The translations under genes and the position numbers were made by a program. From NCBI GenBank assembly GCA_900547405.1, contig URGL01000012.1, forward strand, positions 1 through 45,324: DNA of 45,324 nt, written 5' to 3'. Source of the DNA: an uncultured Eubacteriales bacterium. GTDB taxonomy: Bacteria > Bacillota > Clostridia > Oscillospirales > Oscillospiraceae. Below the pieces are notes generated by a model. The model had not been told where the DNA came from. It did not search any database and worked only from the letters and a program-made list of their open reading frames with translations. Of this stretch, positions 22,944-32,581 are shown piece by piece; position 1 is the first letter of the stretch; every line of letters starts with the position of its first letter.

Positions 22944-24419
22944 TTAAAACAGACCTTTCTCCGCTTCCGCCCGCCGCTTGTTGTATAGCCCGTACTTTTC
23001 TTCGTATTTCTTCCGTACCTCTTCGTTGGGGGTGAACACATCCCCAATGTGGACCATACAGTCCACAGCGGCCTGGAGGTCCGGGTACTCTCCCACGGCC
23101 ACAGCAGCCAAGATTGCGCCGCCCAGGGAAGAAATTTGGATATTCTTCATCCGCTCCACGGTGACACCGGAAATATCCGCCCGGAGCTGCATCCACTCGT
23201 CTGAGTTGGCCGCCCCGCCGCCGATGCGCACCCGCTTCACCTGGCCCCGCTTGACCTTAGCGCAGTCCTCGATGAGTCGCCGGTTTTCAAAGGTCAGGGC
23301 CTCGATAACGGCCTTGAAAAGGTCCGCCTTGGTGGTGGTCACACCGATTCCGTCAATGCGCCCCCGGCCGCCGTCCAGGGTGGGCATGACCATAACGGAT
23401 CCTTTGCCGTCAAATTGGACTCGGCTCCAGTATTTGTTGTAGTCCGCACCGGAAGTGCCCTCGTTCATTTCCCGCATGAACCACTCCAGGGTGGCCCCCG
23501 CCGTGGGAAATGCCCCCAGACAAACGGAGGAGCCGGGGAAAGGACCGTTGTAGGAGACCAAGGGAGTGGTCTCGTCGTTCTTTTTCAGATTCACAGGCCT
23601 GTCTGCCAGGTAGCCCACATGGTCGAAGGTGCCGGTGATATCACCCACTGCATCCACATTCTCGTCGATGAGGCCCATGCCAATCATCGCCACATCGCAG
23701 TCATGACCGCCGGCAATCACCGGGAGCTTCTTACCCAGGTCCACATTGCCGTAGCTGGTAATATATCCTACAATGTCTCCGGTAGGAACGATCCACAAGC
23801 CCAGCTGCTCTGGGGTAATGCCCAGTACATTCAAAAAACGCTGATCCCAGGTGCCACTCTCTAGCTCCAACAGCTGCTTTCTGGCCGCCATAGTGTAGTC
23901 GTTCACCGGAGGTAGCCCCAACTTGCGGAAAACGTACTGCTGCTGAGAGTCATAGTAGGCTACGTTGGCCGCATAAGGGGCATGTTTCTTGACCCATAGG
24001 GCCTTGGCCCCGAACTTATAGGGCATATAGCAGTCTCCGATAGAGTCCCTCTGGTCCTTTGCCGGGATCTGGCTGTTGATATAGTCTGCCTCCTCCACGC
24101 CCCGAGGGTCCGTGCAGAGGATGCAGTCGTCCAGTGCTTCCCCGTTGACGTCCACCGGGATCAGGTTGTCCCCGAAGAAGGAGTAGGAGATGGCGATGAC
24201 TTCATCCTCCTCGGTGAGCTTGGCATAAACCTCCCCCATGCAGGCCTCGGAGAAGGACCAAATCTCATTGGATGAAATAACGGCGTAGCCCTTGCCCTTG
24301 TCATCCACCAGATATTTCCGAGAAGCGGAATAGGCGATACTGCCGTTGGAGACATCAATGGCATTGACTCTCGTATTGGAGGTGCCGTAGTCTACGACAC
24401 AAACAAGTTTTCTTTTCAT
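22944..24419 (-). CDS. FGGY-family carbohydrate kinase
   Basis: The 491-residue product phosphorylates a ketose, pentulose or polyol with ATP. It has the two-domain actin-like FGGY fold: the N-terminal phosphate loop VVDYGTSNTRVNAID (about 8-22), a substrate-site region around GGHDCDVAMIG, and the C-terminal signature GGGAANSDEWMQLRADISG. Length is typical of xylulokinase- or erythritol-kinase-like proteins. It is the only kinase in the second operon, so it should make the phosphorylated intermediate for the aldolase. Exact substrate unknown. Confidence 0.88.
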   Translation of the reverse strand: MKRKLVCVVDYGTSNTRVNAIDVSNGSIAYSASRKYLVDDKGKGYAVISSNEIWSFSEACMGEVYAKLTEEDEVIAISYSFFGDNLIPVDVNGEALDDCILCTDPRGVEEADYINSQIPAKDQRDSIGDCYMPYKFGAKALWVKKHAPYAANVAYYDSQQQYVFRKLGLPPVNDYTMAARKQLLELESGTWDQRFLNVLGITPEQLGLWIVPTGDIVGYITSYGNVDLGKKLPVIAGGHDCDVAMIGMGLIDENVDAVGDITGTFDHVGYLADRPVNLKKNDETTPLVSYNGPFPGSSVCLGAFPTAGATLEWFMREMNEGTSGADYNKYWSRVQFDGKGSVMVMPTLDGGRGRIDGIGVTTTKADLFKAVIEALTFENRRLIEDCAKVKRGQVKRVRIGGGAANSDEWMQLRADISGVTVERMKNIQISSLGGAILAAVAVGEYPDLQAAVDCMVHIGDVFTPNEEVRKKYEEKYGLYNKRRAEAEKGLF

Positions 24420-24478
24420 GTTACGCTCCTAAGCTGGCGGCGGTGCCCAAAGCGAACACCGCCGTGGGTGATTCGGAA

Positions 24479-25528
24479 TCAATAACGGACCTGGTTGATC
24501 CACTCTCCGGTTTCAAAGTAGTGGTTCAGGGCGTTCATCATGATGTCCGCCGTCATCTGGAAGATATCAGCGCAGTGCCCCGCTAGGTGATTGGTAATGG
24601 TCACGTTATCCATGGAGAGCAGAGGGTTATTCTCGGACAGGGGCTCCTCGTGGAACACGTCCAGACCAGCTCCGGCAATCTTGCGGTTTTCCAGGGCGTC
24701 CATCATGGCTGCCTCGTCCACCAGCCCTGCCCGGGCGGTATTGATGAGGAAGCAATTGGGCTTCATCAGAGCGAACTGCTCCAGGCCGATCATGCCCTTG
24801 GTCTCCGGGGTCAGGCGGTAGTGGATGGAAATCACATCGGCCTTGGCGCAGAGCTCATTGAGCTCTACCCGCTCATATCCCAGGGCCGCGATTTTCTCGG
24901 CGGGCATATAGGGGTCGTAGATCATTACGTTGGCTTCCAGGGCCTTCAGGACCCTGGCTACCCGTGAGCCTACCATGCCGCAGCCCACCAGGCCCACGTT
25001 CTTGCCCTTGAGGTTGACGCTGTAGCAATCGTTGGCAAACTTGTTGTCAAAGTTCTTGGCCTGCATTCTCTGGTGGGAATGGGCGATGTTCTTCATAGTT
25101 GCGATCATCAGGCCGATGGTGAACTCAGAGACAGGCACCGCCAGTCGGCCAGGTGCGTTGATGACCTTGATGCCCTTTTCCTTGCAATTGGCCAGGTTTA
25201 CGTTTTCCACACCGCTACGCATGATGCATACAGCCTCCAGATGCTTAGCGGAATTAACGGCCTTGGTGCTGACAGCGCTGATGTGGGAGATGACAATATC
25301 CGCGTCCCGGACGGCCTCCAGTAGCTCCTCTTCCTCATCAATGACGTCGGGGCCGTTCTTCTCCATATTCAGGAACATCTTGGCGAATGCCTCGCCATCG
25401 TGGATGTTCTTCTGGACGTGGATGTGCTGAACCTCCGCGCCGTACTTCTCCGCCAGGATGTCAAAGACCTTCATATGGTCTGTGCCACGGACGGTGAAGT
25501 CCTCCATGACTACAATTTTCTTACCCAT
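24479..25528 (-). CDS. D-isomer-specific 2-hydroxyacid dehydrogenase
   Basis: The 349-residue NAD-dependent dehydrogenase resembles phosphoglycerate and erythronate dehydrogenases. The Rossmann motif is VGLVGCGMVGSRVARVL; the catalytic Arg lies in NTARAGLVDEAAM, the Glu in DVFHEEPLSE and the His in TNHLAGH. It has no C-terminal ACT domain. AAAGGAAC precedes the ATG. It lies between the zinc dehydrogenase and the FGGY kinase, suggesting that a sugar acid or 2-keto acid appears in the pathway. Substrate unknown. Confidence 0.85.
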   Translation of the reverse strand: MGKKIVVMEDFTVRGTDHMKVFDILAEKYGAEVQHIHVQKNIHDGEAFAKMFLNMEKNGPDVIDEEEELLEAVRDADIVISHISAVSTKAVNSAKHLEAVCIMRSGVENVNLANCKEKGIKVINAPGRLAVPVSEFTIGLMIATMKNIAHSHQRMQAKNFDNKFANDCYSVNLKGKNVGLVGCGMVGSRVARVLKALEANVMIYDPYMPAEKIAALGYERVELNELCAKADVISIHYRLTPETKGMIGLEQFALMKPNCFLINTARAGLVDEAAMMDALENRKIAGAGLDVFHEEPLSENNPLLSMDNVTITNHLAGHCADIFQMTADIMMNALNHYFETGEWINQVRY

Positions 25529-25548
25529 GTCTATGTTCCTTTCTACGC

Positions 25549-26727
25549 TCAGTCCTCAAAGGTGCAGGAGGCCTTGATAAAGTCGGGGTTGCCCATCTGC
25601 TTCATGACGGGGATGATGTCCTCCAACTTGGTAAAGCGGTGGGTGATCAGCTTCTGGAAGGGCAGCTCTCTCCAGCGTTTCAGGTACTCAAAGGCCCGGT
25701 TGAAGCACTGGGGAGTGTTGGCAACGACAGACGTAATGTGGGCGTTGCGTTCGAAAACCACCAGTGGGATATTGATCTCGCTCTTGAGGCCCCGGCCAAA
25801 GTCTAAGGCGTTGCCGATCTCCACATAGTAGCCCAGCTTGCGAACCATTTGCAGACCTTCCACACAGGTGGACGGATGGTTTGCGCCGTTGATGACGACT
25901 TCCGCGCCGCCGTCGGTGAGCTCCAGGATCTTGGCCACCCGTTCGTCGCTGGTCATCTTCGCCACGTTGACGGTGATGTCCACATTGGCGATTTCCTTGG
26001 CCTTGGCCAACTTCTCGTCGAAGAAGTCTGTGATGATGACCTGTTTGGCACCCATGGATTTGAGGATCATAGCGGTCATGATGCTGATGGCACCGGCACC
26101 GATAACCACGCACCGTGAAGTCAGGCTGAAGCCCTCACCGGTGCCGCCGATGGAGGTCATGACCTGCTCTACCGCCCGCATAGCCACGGCGCAGGGGTCC
26201 AGCAGAGCCGCCACTTCACCGGGCATATCCTCGGGCACCTTCCAGACGTAGGTGCCGGGGAACAGGTAGCAATACTCCGAGAAGCCTCCCTTGAAGTGGG
26301 GCCACTGTTCCGCCTGGTGATTCAGGGGTTTATTGGTATCCAGGTTGAACACGCCGCCGTAGATATAGTCGTCGTCACAGACGCCGCAGACACCGTCTCC
26401 GTAGGTCAAACAGCTGGGGCACTTGCCGCAGGTAATGTGGGGATAGACCACGATTCTGTCGCCGACCTTCAATTCGCCGCCGTAGACATGGAGAGTCTTG
26501 TTGGCATTAGCGCCCAAAGAAATGACACGGCCCATGAACTCATGGCCTTCGGTACCGCCAGGATGGGAGCCGGGCATTTTTACAAAGTGCTGGTCGCTTC
26601 CGCAGATGCAGAAGGTCTCGATTTTGATGACCGCCCCGTCATCCTTGGCCTCTGGAACGGGATATTCCTTGACTTCCATGGAGTAGTAGCCGGTATTCAG
26701 CGCGATCTTGCCCATTTTCTGTTCCAT
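25549..26727 (-). CDS. Zinc-dependent sorbitol/threonine-type dehydrogenase
   Basis: The 392-residue MDR enzyme keeps both zinc sites: catalytic C42 (CICGSD) and H62-E63 (GHEFMG), and a cysteine-rich structural loop (ITCGKCPSCLTYGDGVCGVC). The Rossmann motif is GAGAIS. The start at 26727 has AAGGAGG; the longer open frame to 26766 overlaps the permease stop and lacks a site. It probably oxidises a polyol or sugar brought in by the ABC importer. It is clearly different from the zinc dehydrogenase at 7947, which lacks the structural zinc loop. Confidence 0.87.
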   Translation of the reverse strand: MEQKMGKIALNTGYYSMEVKEYPVPEAKDDGAVIKIETFCICGSDQHFVKMPGSHPGGTEGHEFMGRVISLGANANKTLHVYGGELKVGDRIVVYPHITCGKCPSCLTYGDGVCGVCDDDYIYGGVFNLDTNKPLNHQAEQWPHFKGGFSEYCYLFPGTYVWKVPEDMPGEVAALLDPCAVAMRAVEQVMTSIGGTGEGFSLTSRCVVIGAGAISIMTAMILKSMGAKQVIITDFFDEKLAKAKEIANVDITVNVAKMTSDERVAKILELTDGGAEVVINGANHPSTCVEGLQMVRKLGYYVEIGNALDFGRGLKSEINIPLVVFERNAHITSVVANTPQCFNRAFEYLKRWRELPFQKLITHRFTKLEDIIPVMKQMGNPDFIKASCTFED

Positions 26728-26755
26728 TGTAGTTTCCTCCTTAATAAATTGTGGC

Positions 26756-27733
26756 TTAGCGGACACCCTTCCGAGCCCGCACGTTCAAAATGGTGATGAT
26801 AGTCACGGCGGCCAGCATGACCGCGCCCTGAACCACATACTGCTGCCAGGTCTTGGCCCCGATAAGCACCATGCCGTTGTTGATGACGTTGACCAGCAGC
26901 GCGCCCACCAAGGTGCCAGGGACGTTGAAGACGCCGATGCGGTAGAAGGTGGCACCCAGCATCAGCATGGTCAGCAGATTGACCATAGTGGAGGTGCCGA
27001 GATAGGGGGTAGCCGCATTGATCTGGGAGGCGTTGACAATGCCCGCCACACCGCAGAGCATGGCGCTGATGATGAATGCCTTCATTTTTTCCTTCCGGGC
27101 GTCAATGCCCACGTAGCGGCAGGTGTCACTGTTGGCGCCTACGGCGTAGAGCTTCCTGCCATTGGTCATGCCCTCGGTGTAGATGAGAATACCGGCGGCG
27201 ATGAGAATCAGCAGTACCACAGACACAGGGATCACACCGGCAATCTTGCTCTGGCCGATGAAGACGAAAATGGAACCCCACTGGGAGGAGAAAATGCGGG
27301 TAGAACCCGTGATCATTTTGTTAAAGCCGTCCACCACAAAGGACACGCCCATGGTGGCAATAAAGCCGGGGATACCGATGCGGGTGTGCAGGAATCCGTT
27401 GAGGGCACCGACGCAGCCGCAGAAGACAATAGCCAGCAGCACCGCCAGGAAGTAGTTCATACCGCTCTTGCACAGCACCGCCGTGATGCAGGCCCCCGCT
27501 GCCAACTCAGAGCCGCAGGCGAAGTCGATTTCCCCCGTAATCATGACCAAGGATAGACCCAGAGCCGCAATGCAGAGGATCACAGTGGAACTGAGAATAT
27601 TCATGATATTGCCCACCGTGAAAAAGGTCTGGGACAGCAGGCCGAAGACGATGCTCAGCAAAAGGGTAGCCAGCAGCAAAGCGTATTTCTGGATGGTGGA
27701 GCCGCCCAGGCGTTTCTTTTCTTTCGTAGTCAT
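26756..27733 (-). CDS. Sugar ABC transporter permease (second of two)
   Basis: This 325-residue RbsC/AraH-type permease has about 8-10 spans. Family segments include TGEIDFACGSELAAGACITA, GFLHTRIGIPGFIATMG and VGIDARKEKMKAFIISAM. It lies 11 bp after the other permease stop. Having two different permeases with one double ATPase suggests a heterodimeric channel, unlike the single permease of the first operon. Confidence 0.87.
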   Translation of the reverse strand: MTTKEKKRLGGSTIQKYALLLATLLLSIVFGLLSQTFFTVGNIMNILSSTVILCIAALGLSLVMITGEIDFACGSELAAGACITAVLCKSGMNYFLAVLLAIVFCGCVGALNGFLHTRIGIPGFIATMGVSFVVDGFNKMITGSTRIFSSQWGSIFVFIGQSKIAGVIPVSVVLLILIAAGILIYTEGMTNGRKLYAVGANSDTCRYVGIDARKEKMKAFIISAMLCGVAGIVNASQINAATPYLGTSTMVNLLTMLMLGATFYRIGVFNVPGTLVGALLVNVINNGMVLIGAKTWQQYVVQGAVMLAAVTIITILNVRARKGVR

Positions 27734-27744
27734 GTTGGTTCCTC

Positions 27745-28743
27745 CTAACCCATTTTTACAGAAGGAAGACCTTCCTTGCGGGTCATGGCGATGTAACCCA
27801 CAGCGATAATCAGGATAATGCCATTGATGATATCCTTGATGTAGTCGGGGTAGCCGCAGAAGGTAATGCCGTTGGAGATGATGGCCGTCAGCAGGGCGGC
27901 TACCACCGTTCCTTGAATGTTGTAGCGGCCGGGCCGCAGGAAGGTAGCGCCCAGCATAGCCGAGGCCATGGCGTCCATCATAATGCCGCTGCCCAAGGTG
28001 AACATGACGTTGTTGGTCTTAGAGGCCGACAGGATACCGGCGAAGCCGCAGACCACGGAGCACATGATGAAGGCAATGATCTTGATCCGCCGTACGTTGA
28101 TACCCACCTGCTTGCAGCAATTGGGGTTGTTGCCCACGGCCTGGATATAAGTGCCCAGCTTGGTTTTGTCCATAATGAACCACAGCACCACCGCCAGCAA
28201 GATAAATACCAGTGCCATCACCGGTACCGGTCCCAGCCGGGCTTGACCCAGATACTTAAAGGAGGCAGGCCAGCTGCTGTAGAACATGGTCTTGCTGTCC
28301 GTCAGGTAAGTCACGATGCCATCATTGATCTTAGAGATGGCCAGAGTGGCAATAAAGGCCGGGACCCCCAGGATGACGCCGAAATAGGAGTCAATGACGC
28401 CCATGAAGGCGATGAGCAGCAGGGCCAGGAAAACGCCCAGCACATAGGAATGGATAAAGCCCTTGCCCAGCAGCCAGCCTAGCATGGTTGCCGTCAGGGT
28501 GGCCTCCGCACCAACGCCGAAGTTCATGTCACCCACCATCATGACGATGCTGGCACCCATGCCCATAACGCCTACGAGGGCAGCGGTAGCCACGATGTCC
28601 ATAAGGTTGCTGATTTGCCAAAAGCCCGCACGCATGATGCCGAAGAACAGCAGCAACAGCACATCCGCAATCAGCAGGAAATACTTGGCCACCGTATCCA
28701 CAGTATTTCTCTTTTGAATGGTCTCTTTCTGTTTAGTTGCCAT
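27745..28743 (-). CDS. Sugar ABC transporter permease (first of two)
   Basis: This 332-residue RbsC-type permease has 8-10 spans, with MVGDMNFGVGAEATLTATML, GVILGVPAFIATLAISK and NPNCCKQVGINVRRIKIIAF. The start at 28743 (MATKQKE) has GGGAGGAATTGG upstream and overlaps the ATPase stop by 11 bp. It is about 30% shared in pattern with the next permease by eye, enough to place both in one family but not recent duplicates. Confidence 0.87.
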   Translation of the reverse strand: MATKQKETIQKRNTVDTVAKYFLLIADVLLLLFFGIMRAGFWQISNLMDIVATAALVGVMGMGASIVMMVGDMNFGVGAEATLTATMLGWLLGKGFIHSYVLGVFLALLLIAFMGVIDSYFGVILGVPAFIATLAISKINDGIVTYLTDSKTMFYSSWPASFKYLGQARLGPVPVMALVFILLAVVLWFIMDKTKLGTYIQAVGNNPNCCKQVGINVRRIKIIAFIMCSVVCGFAGILSASKTNNVMFTLGSGIMMDAMASAMLGATFLRPGRYNIQGTVVAALLTAIISNGITFCGYPDYIKDIINGIILIIAVGYIAMTRKEGLPSVKMG

Positions 28744-30259
28744 TTCCAATTCCTCCCAGGGCATAACTCAGAATCAATTCCCGGTCAAAGTCCTCCCGTC
28801 TAAGCTCCTTTACCACATCGCCGCTGTAGAAGATGTACATTCTGTTGCAGACCTTGATGAGTTCCTCCAGCTCCGAGGAGATAAAGACCACGCTCTTGTC
28901 CAGGTCATCCGCCAGATGGCGGATCTTTAAGTAAATTTCACTCTTAGCGCCCAGGTCCAGTCCCGCAGTGGGTTCGTCCACCGTCAAAAGTTTCAGGTTT
29001 TCCACCTCTACGGACCGGCCGATGATGATTTTCTGCATATTGCCGCCGGAGAGCTCCGAAATCAGCTGATTGCGGCTGTGGTATTTGGTGCCGTTCTTTT
29101 TCAACACCTGGTCCGCAAAGTCCCGACTTTCCTTGTTCTTGATCATGCCGGCCTTGGTGGCGAACTTGTTCACAAACAAGGTGCAAATGTTTTCCACTAG
29201 GTTCAGAGAGGGAAAGATACCGTTGGTCCGCAGCTCGGGAGTCAGGATCATGCCCCGTTGAATCATCTTGAAGCTGTCGCCGCCGGTGATAGTTTCCCCA
29301 TCGAAGACAAACTCCTTCTTTTCGCATATCCGGATACCGGCCAAGACCTCCATGGTCTCCGTCCGTCCAGCACCCACTAAGCCATAAAAGCCAACCACCT
29401 CGCCCTTATTCACATGGAAGGGAACACGGTGGGTCTTGCCGCCATAGGTCAGCTCTGTCACCTGAAGCAGAGGCCGCTTCTCGTTGGCCTCATAGTCTAT
29501 AGGCGGAATGATGACCTCTTTGATTTTGTCCCCCCGTATCATGGCCCGGACGCATCCATCCGGCGTCAAGTCCTTCATGTTGGCGGTCATAGTCCGCTTG
29601 CCGTCGGCCATGACCGTGACCTTGTCCGCGATGGAAAAAATCTCCTCTAGCTTGTGGGTGATGTAGATCACGGAAATGTTGATGTCCTTGGTCAGCCGCT
29701 TCACAAATTTCAGGAATGGCTCAATTTCTCCCTCACCCAGGGAGGCGGTTGGCTCGTCCAGAATTAGCAGCTTCGGCTGGGTGGAGGTGGCCCGCATAAT
29801 CTCCACCAGCTGCTGGGCACCGGCACCCATTTTCTCTACGGGCACGTCCAAGGGCACATCCACCCCCAGCTGAGAGCGGACCTTTTCCGCCCGGGTCAGC
29901 ATGGCCTTCTGGTCCAGGGCAATACCCTTCAGGTTCTCGGAACCCAGACACACGTTCTGTGCCGCCGTCATATAGCCGATCAGATTCCGTTCCTGGTATA
30001 CCATATTAATACCGGCTGCGATGGAGTCGGCGGGACCTTTGAAGTCCACCCGCTGGCCGTTAATTTCAATGTAACCTTCATCGATGGGGTATGCGCCGGT
30101 GAGCATCTTACAAAGAGTGCTCTTGCCCGCGCCGTTTTCACCGATCAAGGCGTGGATCTCGTTTCGTCCGATGTCAAAGCTAACATGGTCAACAGCGGTG
30201 ATCCCCGTAAATCGCTTGGTCAATTCTCTGATACTTAATAAAGGAGTTGTATTCGTCAC
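28733..30259 (-). CDS. Sugar ABC transporter ATP-binding protein (double NBD)
   Basis: The 508-residue product has two nucleotide-binding domains. Domain 1 has Walker A GENGAGKST (40-48) and Walker B LLILDEPTASLG, but its signature is MGAGAQQLVEI, poorer than usual. Domain 2 has GLVGAGRTE, signature LSGGNMQK and TVDEPTAGLDLGA. The start is GTG at 30259, with GAGGTG upstream. It follows the binding-protein gene, from which a hairpin at 30285-30312 separates it. Confidence 0.88.
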   Translation of the reverse strand: MTNTTPLLSIRELTKRFTGITAVDHVSFDIGRNEIHALIGENGAGKSTLCKMLTGAYPIDEGYIEINGQRVDFKGPADSIAAGINMVYQERNLIGYMTAAQNVCLGSENLKGIALDQKAMLTRAEKVRSQLGVDVPLDVPVEKMGAGAQQLVEIMRATSTQPKLLILDEPTASLGEGEIEPFLKFVKRLTKDINISVIYITHKLEEIFSIADKVTVMADGKRTMTANMKDLTPDGCVRAMIRGDKIKEVIIPPIDYEANEKRPLLQVTELTYGGKTHRVPFHVNKGEVVGFYGLVGAGRTETMEVLAGIRICEKKEFVFDGETITGGDSFKMIQRGMILTPELRTNGIFPSLNLVENICTLFVNKFATKAGMIKNKESRDFADQVLKKNGTKYHSRNQLISELSGGNMQKIIIGRSVEVENLKLLTVDEPTAGLDLGAKSEIYLKIRHLADDLDKSVVFISSELEELIKVCNRMYIFYSGDVVKELRREDFDRELILSYALGGIGNGN

Positions 30260-30284
30260 CGTAGTGTCACCTCATTCTGGTTGA

Positions 30285-30312
30285 GGAATGGGAAGGTGCA
30301 CCTCCCCATTCC
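30285..30312 (-). other. Hairpin between binding-protein and ATPase genes of the second operon
   Basis: ggaatggg (30285-30292) and cccattcc (30305-30312) pair, and the inner aggtgcacct is itself a palindrome, giving a long stem. It occupies the same position as the hairpin at 12220-12246 in the first operon, and may likewise keep binding-protein mRNA in excess. Confidence 0.6.
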
Positions 30313-30365
30313 CCTGGCTAAACCAATTCCGTTCGTTGTTTTCAGAAACCCTTTTCCGCAGAGCC

Positions 30366-31550
30366 TTACTCGCTGATGATATAGGTGCCTTCCCAATTAT
30401 ACCAAGCACTGGCATCGTCTGTATAGTAGTCAAAGATACTGTTGATGTTCGCACCGGGGGCGGGACAATTTTCGGGGGTGATGACCATGCCCTCAGAATA
30501 CAGGACCTCGCCTACTTTTTCCAGCAGACAGCCCTCGTCGCCGGGATTCAGGCCCTTGACCTGGATCTGGTCGATGCACTCGAAGACCTTGTGGGTGAAC
30601 ATCTCGAAGGGCTGTGCGTAGCTGTACTTGAAGTAGCTGCCGTTGCGGATGTAGCTCCAGGCGTCGGAGCCGCCGTCGATACCGGCGCAGAAGAAGTCGC
30701 TGTTCAGAGAGTCTGCGTACTGGGCAGCCGCCTCGGCCATAGGCATAGCCAGCGCATCGCAGGAGCCGATGACTCCAGTGATCTCCTTGCCGTACTTCTG
30801 GTACCAGGTCTTGGACTGGTCACCGCAGTAGGTGAAGGGGTCCGCGCCGCCGGCACCGGAATCCAGGGTGTCCAGGACCTCCAGGTTGCTGTAGACATTG
30901 CAGATAGCCTGGATGGGCAGGATACGCTCCTGATGGACCTGGATGGTGGCCGCGGTGGCGAAGCCGATCTTGGCGGTCCAGTTGTAGTCGTTGCCGATCT
31001 TGTAGATCAGACTCATAGCGGCGGATCCGTTGGGCATGGTGGAGTTCATGATCACGCCGGGAACCACCTGGTTGTCGTTGGAGTAGACACCGATGCCCTT
31101 GTTTCTGGCTTCGGCAATCAAGTCCAACTTTGCCTCCATAGACTCAGTGGAACCCAGGATGATGGCGTCCACGCCCTGGTTGACCACGTTCTTGAAGAGG
31201 TCCGCCCACTCGGAGTCGCTGTCATAAACGATATCCTGGAAGGTCCAGCCCCGCATCTTGCTTTCCAGCTCGCACTGGAGGATGGAGCGCTTCTGGCTCT
31301 CGACTTCAGGCTTGGGATGGATGCAGGCGATTTTCAGGGCTCCATCGGCCTTAATCGCAGGGCGTGCGAACTGGTCGAAGGCACCGGAGTCGGTGCTGAC
31401 GTTAGCTGTCTCGCCGTTGGCGGCGGGGGCTGCCGTAGCTGCCGCAGTAGTCCCCTGGGATGCGGCGGGGGAATCGCTGTTGCTGGCGCAGCCAGATGCT
31501 AGAGTCAGGAGCATCACAGCGCATAGCATCATACTGATCAATTTTTTCAT
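30366..31550 (-). CDS. Sugar-binding lipoprotein of the second ABC importer
   Basis: The 394-residue periplasmic-binding-protein type 1 lipoprotein has a signal peptide ending in lipobox LASGC (C21), then an Ala/Thr-rich linker and the mature domain from about residue 55 (ALKIACIHPKPEVESQKRSI). QGVDAIILGS and GSCDALAMPMAEAA are family-like segments. It is longer than the ribose-binding protein at 12267 and not closely similar, so it binds another ligand. The second gene of the operon, 42 bp after the aldolase stop. Confidence 0.86.
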   Translation of the reverse strand: MKKLISMMLCAVMLLTLASGCASNSDSPAASQGTTAAATAAPAANGETANVSTDSGAFDQFARPAIKADGALKIACIHPKPEVESQKRSILQCELESKMRGWTFQDIVYDSDSEWADLFKNVVNQGVDAIILGSTESMEAKLDLIAEARNKGIGVYSNDNQVVPGVIMNSTMPNGSAAMSLIYKIGNDYNWTAKIGFATAATIQVHQERILPIQAICNVYSNLEVLDTLDSGAGGADPFTYCGDQSKTWYQKYGKEITGVIGSCDALAMPMAEAAAQYADSLNSDFFCAGIDGGSDAWSYIRNGSYFKYSYAQPFEMFTHKVFECIDQIQVKGLNPGDEGCLLEKVGEVLYSEGMVITPENCPAPGANINSIFDYYTDDASAWYNWEGTYIISE

Positions 31551-31592
31551 AATGTTCCCTTCCTTTTTGTCATTTCAGTATTGGTTTAATTT

Positions 31593-32453
31593 CTAAATGC
31601 TTTGGGTTCCGAAAACACCGATGTGGTGCTTAACGACTGCTTTCTCTGCCTGATAGAGAGTGTTGACTACGTCCGTACCCTGGAACTTTCGGGTAGCGGC
31701 GGCAAATTCCTTGACCGCATCGGCACCTGCCAGGGTCATGGCAGTGAAGAAGTTGATCTTGTTGATACCGTGCTCTACCAATTTGATGTAGTCGGCGTCC
31801 GTCAGGCCGGAGCCGCCGTGGAGCACAATAGGCACGGGAATAGCCTTCTTGATCGCGTCCAACCGGTCATAGTCAATGTGGGGCGTACCCTTGTAAACAC
31901 CATGAACGGTGCCAATGGCTACAGCTAAACAATCCACATCCGTCTCCTCATAGAACCGGACCGCTTCCTCCACAGTGGTGTAGCAGGATGGATCCGCCAC
32001 ATTGCCATCGAGCATGTTGCCCTCGTGGCCCGCCACGTGGCCGATCTCCGCCTCTACTGTAACGCCGCAGGCCCGGGCTACCTCTAACACCTTCTTGGTG
32101 ATGGCGATATTTTCCTCCAGAGGAAGGGAAGAGCCATCAAACATGACGGAGGTGCACCCATACTTAATGCCCCGGACGCAGTCATCGAAGCTGGGGGCAT
32201 GGTCCAGATGGACGGCCACAGGTACGCTGCTGCGGGCACTGCGCTCTACCACATAGTGCATAAACTCTTCCGCATCTGGCATCATGGTAGGATTCACACA
32301 AGGTGGCACCACCATAAGGATCACTGGAGTCTGGGTCTCCTCCGCGGCGTTGAGAATGGCCTCGGTGGTTACACGATCCATCGTGTCGAAAGCGCCTACG
32401 GCGTAATTCTTGTCCCGGGCTTCGTCCAGGAGCCGCTTCATGGTAACTAACAT
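31593..32453 (-). CDS. Class II ketose-bisphosphate aldolase (Fba/GatY-like)
   Basis: The 286-residue zinc-dependent aldolase cleaves a ketose phosphate or bisphosphate to dihydroxyacetone phosphate and an aldehyde. The zinc and catalytic residues are visible: D84 and H85 (HLDHA), H184 (GTVHGVYKG) and H212 (VLHGGSG). NKINFFTAM corresponds to the phosphate-binding strand. AAGGAAGGG precedes the ATG. As the first gene of the operon, it would be the final catabolic step. Whether it prefers fructose, tagatose or another ketose phosphate cannot be told. Confidence 0.88.
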   Translation of the reverse strand: MLVTMKRLLDEARDKNYAVGAFDTMDRVTTEAILNAAEETQTPVILMVVPPCVNPTMMPDAEEFMHYVVERSARSSVPVAVHLDHAPSFDDCVRGIKYGCTSVMFDGSSLPLEENIAITKKVLEVARACGVTVEAEIGHVAGHEGNMLDGNVADPSCYTTVEEAVRFYEETDVDCLAVAIGTVHGVYKGTPHIDYDRLDAIKKAIPVPIVLHGGSGLTDADYIKLVEHGINKINFFTAMTLAGADAVKEFAAATRKFQGTDVVNTLYQAEKAVVKHHIGVFGTQSI

Positions 32454-32474
32454 TTCTGTATCCCTTCCTTTTTG

Positions 32475-32495
32475 TAAATTAATTTATTTAATTTA
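32475..32495 (-). promoter_or_regulatory. Candidate ROK operator 1 (perfect 8-5-8 inverted repeat)
   Basis: TAAATTAA (32475-32482) and TTAATTTA (32488-32495) are a perfect inverted repeat with a 5-bp spacer. It lies between the -10 box and the aldolase start codon. AT-rich palindromes of this sort are bound by NagC/Mlc/XylR-type ROK repressors. Confidence 0.55.
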
Positions 32496-32504
32496 TCTGT
32501 CTGA

Positions 32505-32533
32505 ATGATAGCATGCATTGTTAAACTTGTCAA
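32505..32533 (-). promoter_or_regulatory. Promoter of the second sugar operon
   Basis: On the minus strand, consensus TTGACA (32528-32533) and TATCAT (32505-32510) have 17-bp spacing, 52 bp upstream of the aldolase ATG. It lies between the two candidate ROK operators. Confidence 0.72.
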
Positions 32534-32581
32534 TTATTATTTTTTATTGTCACTGTATTTCTACATTTTCACTAATTCTAT

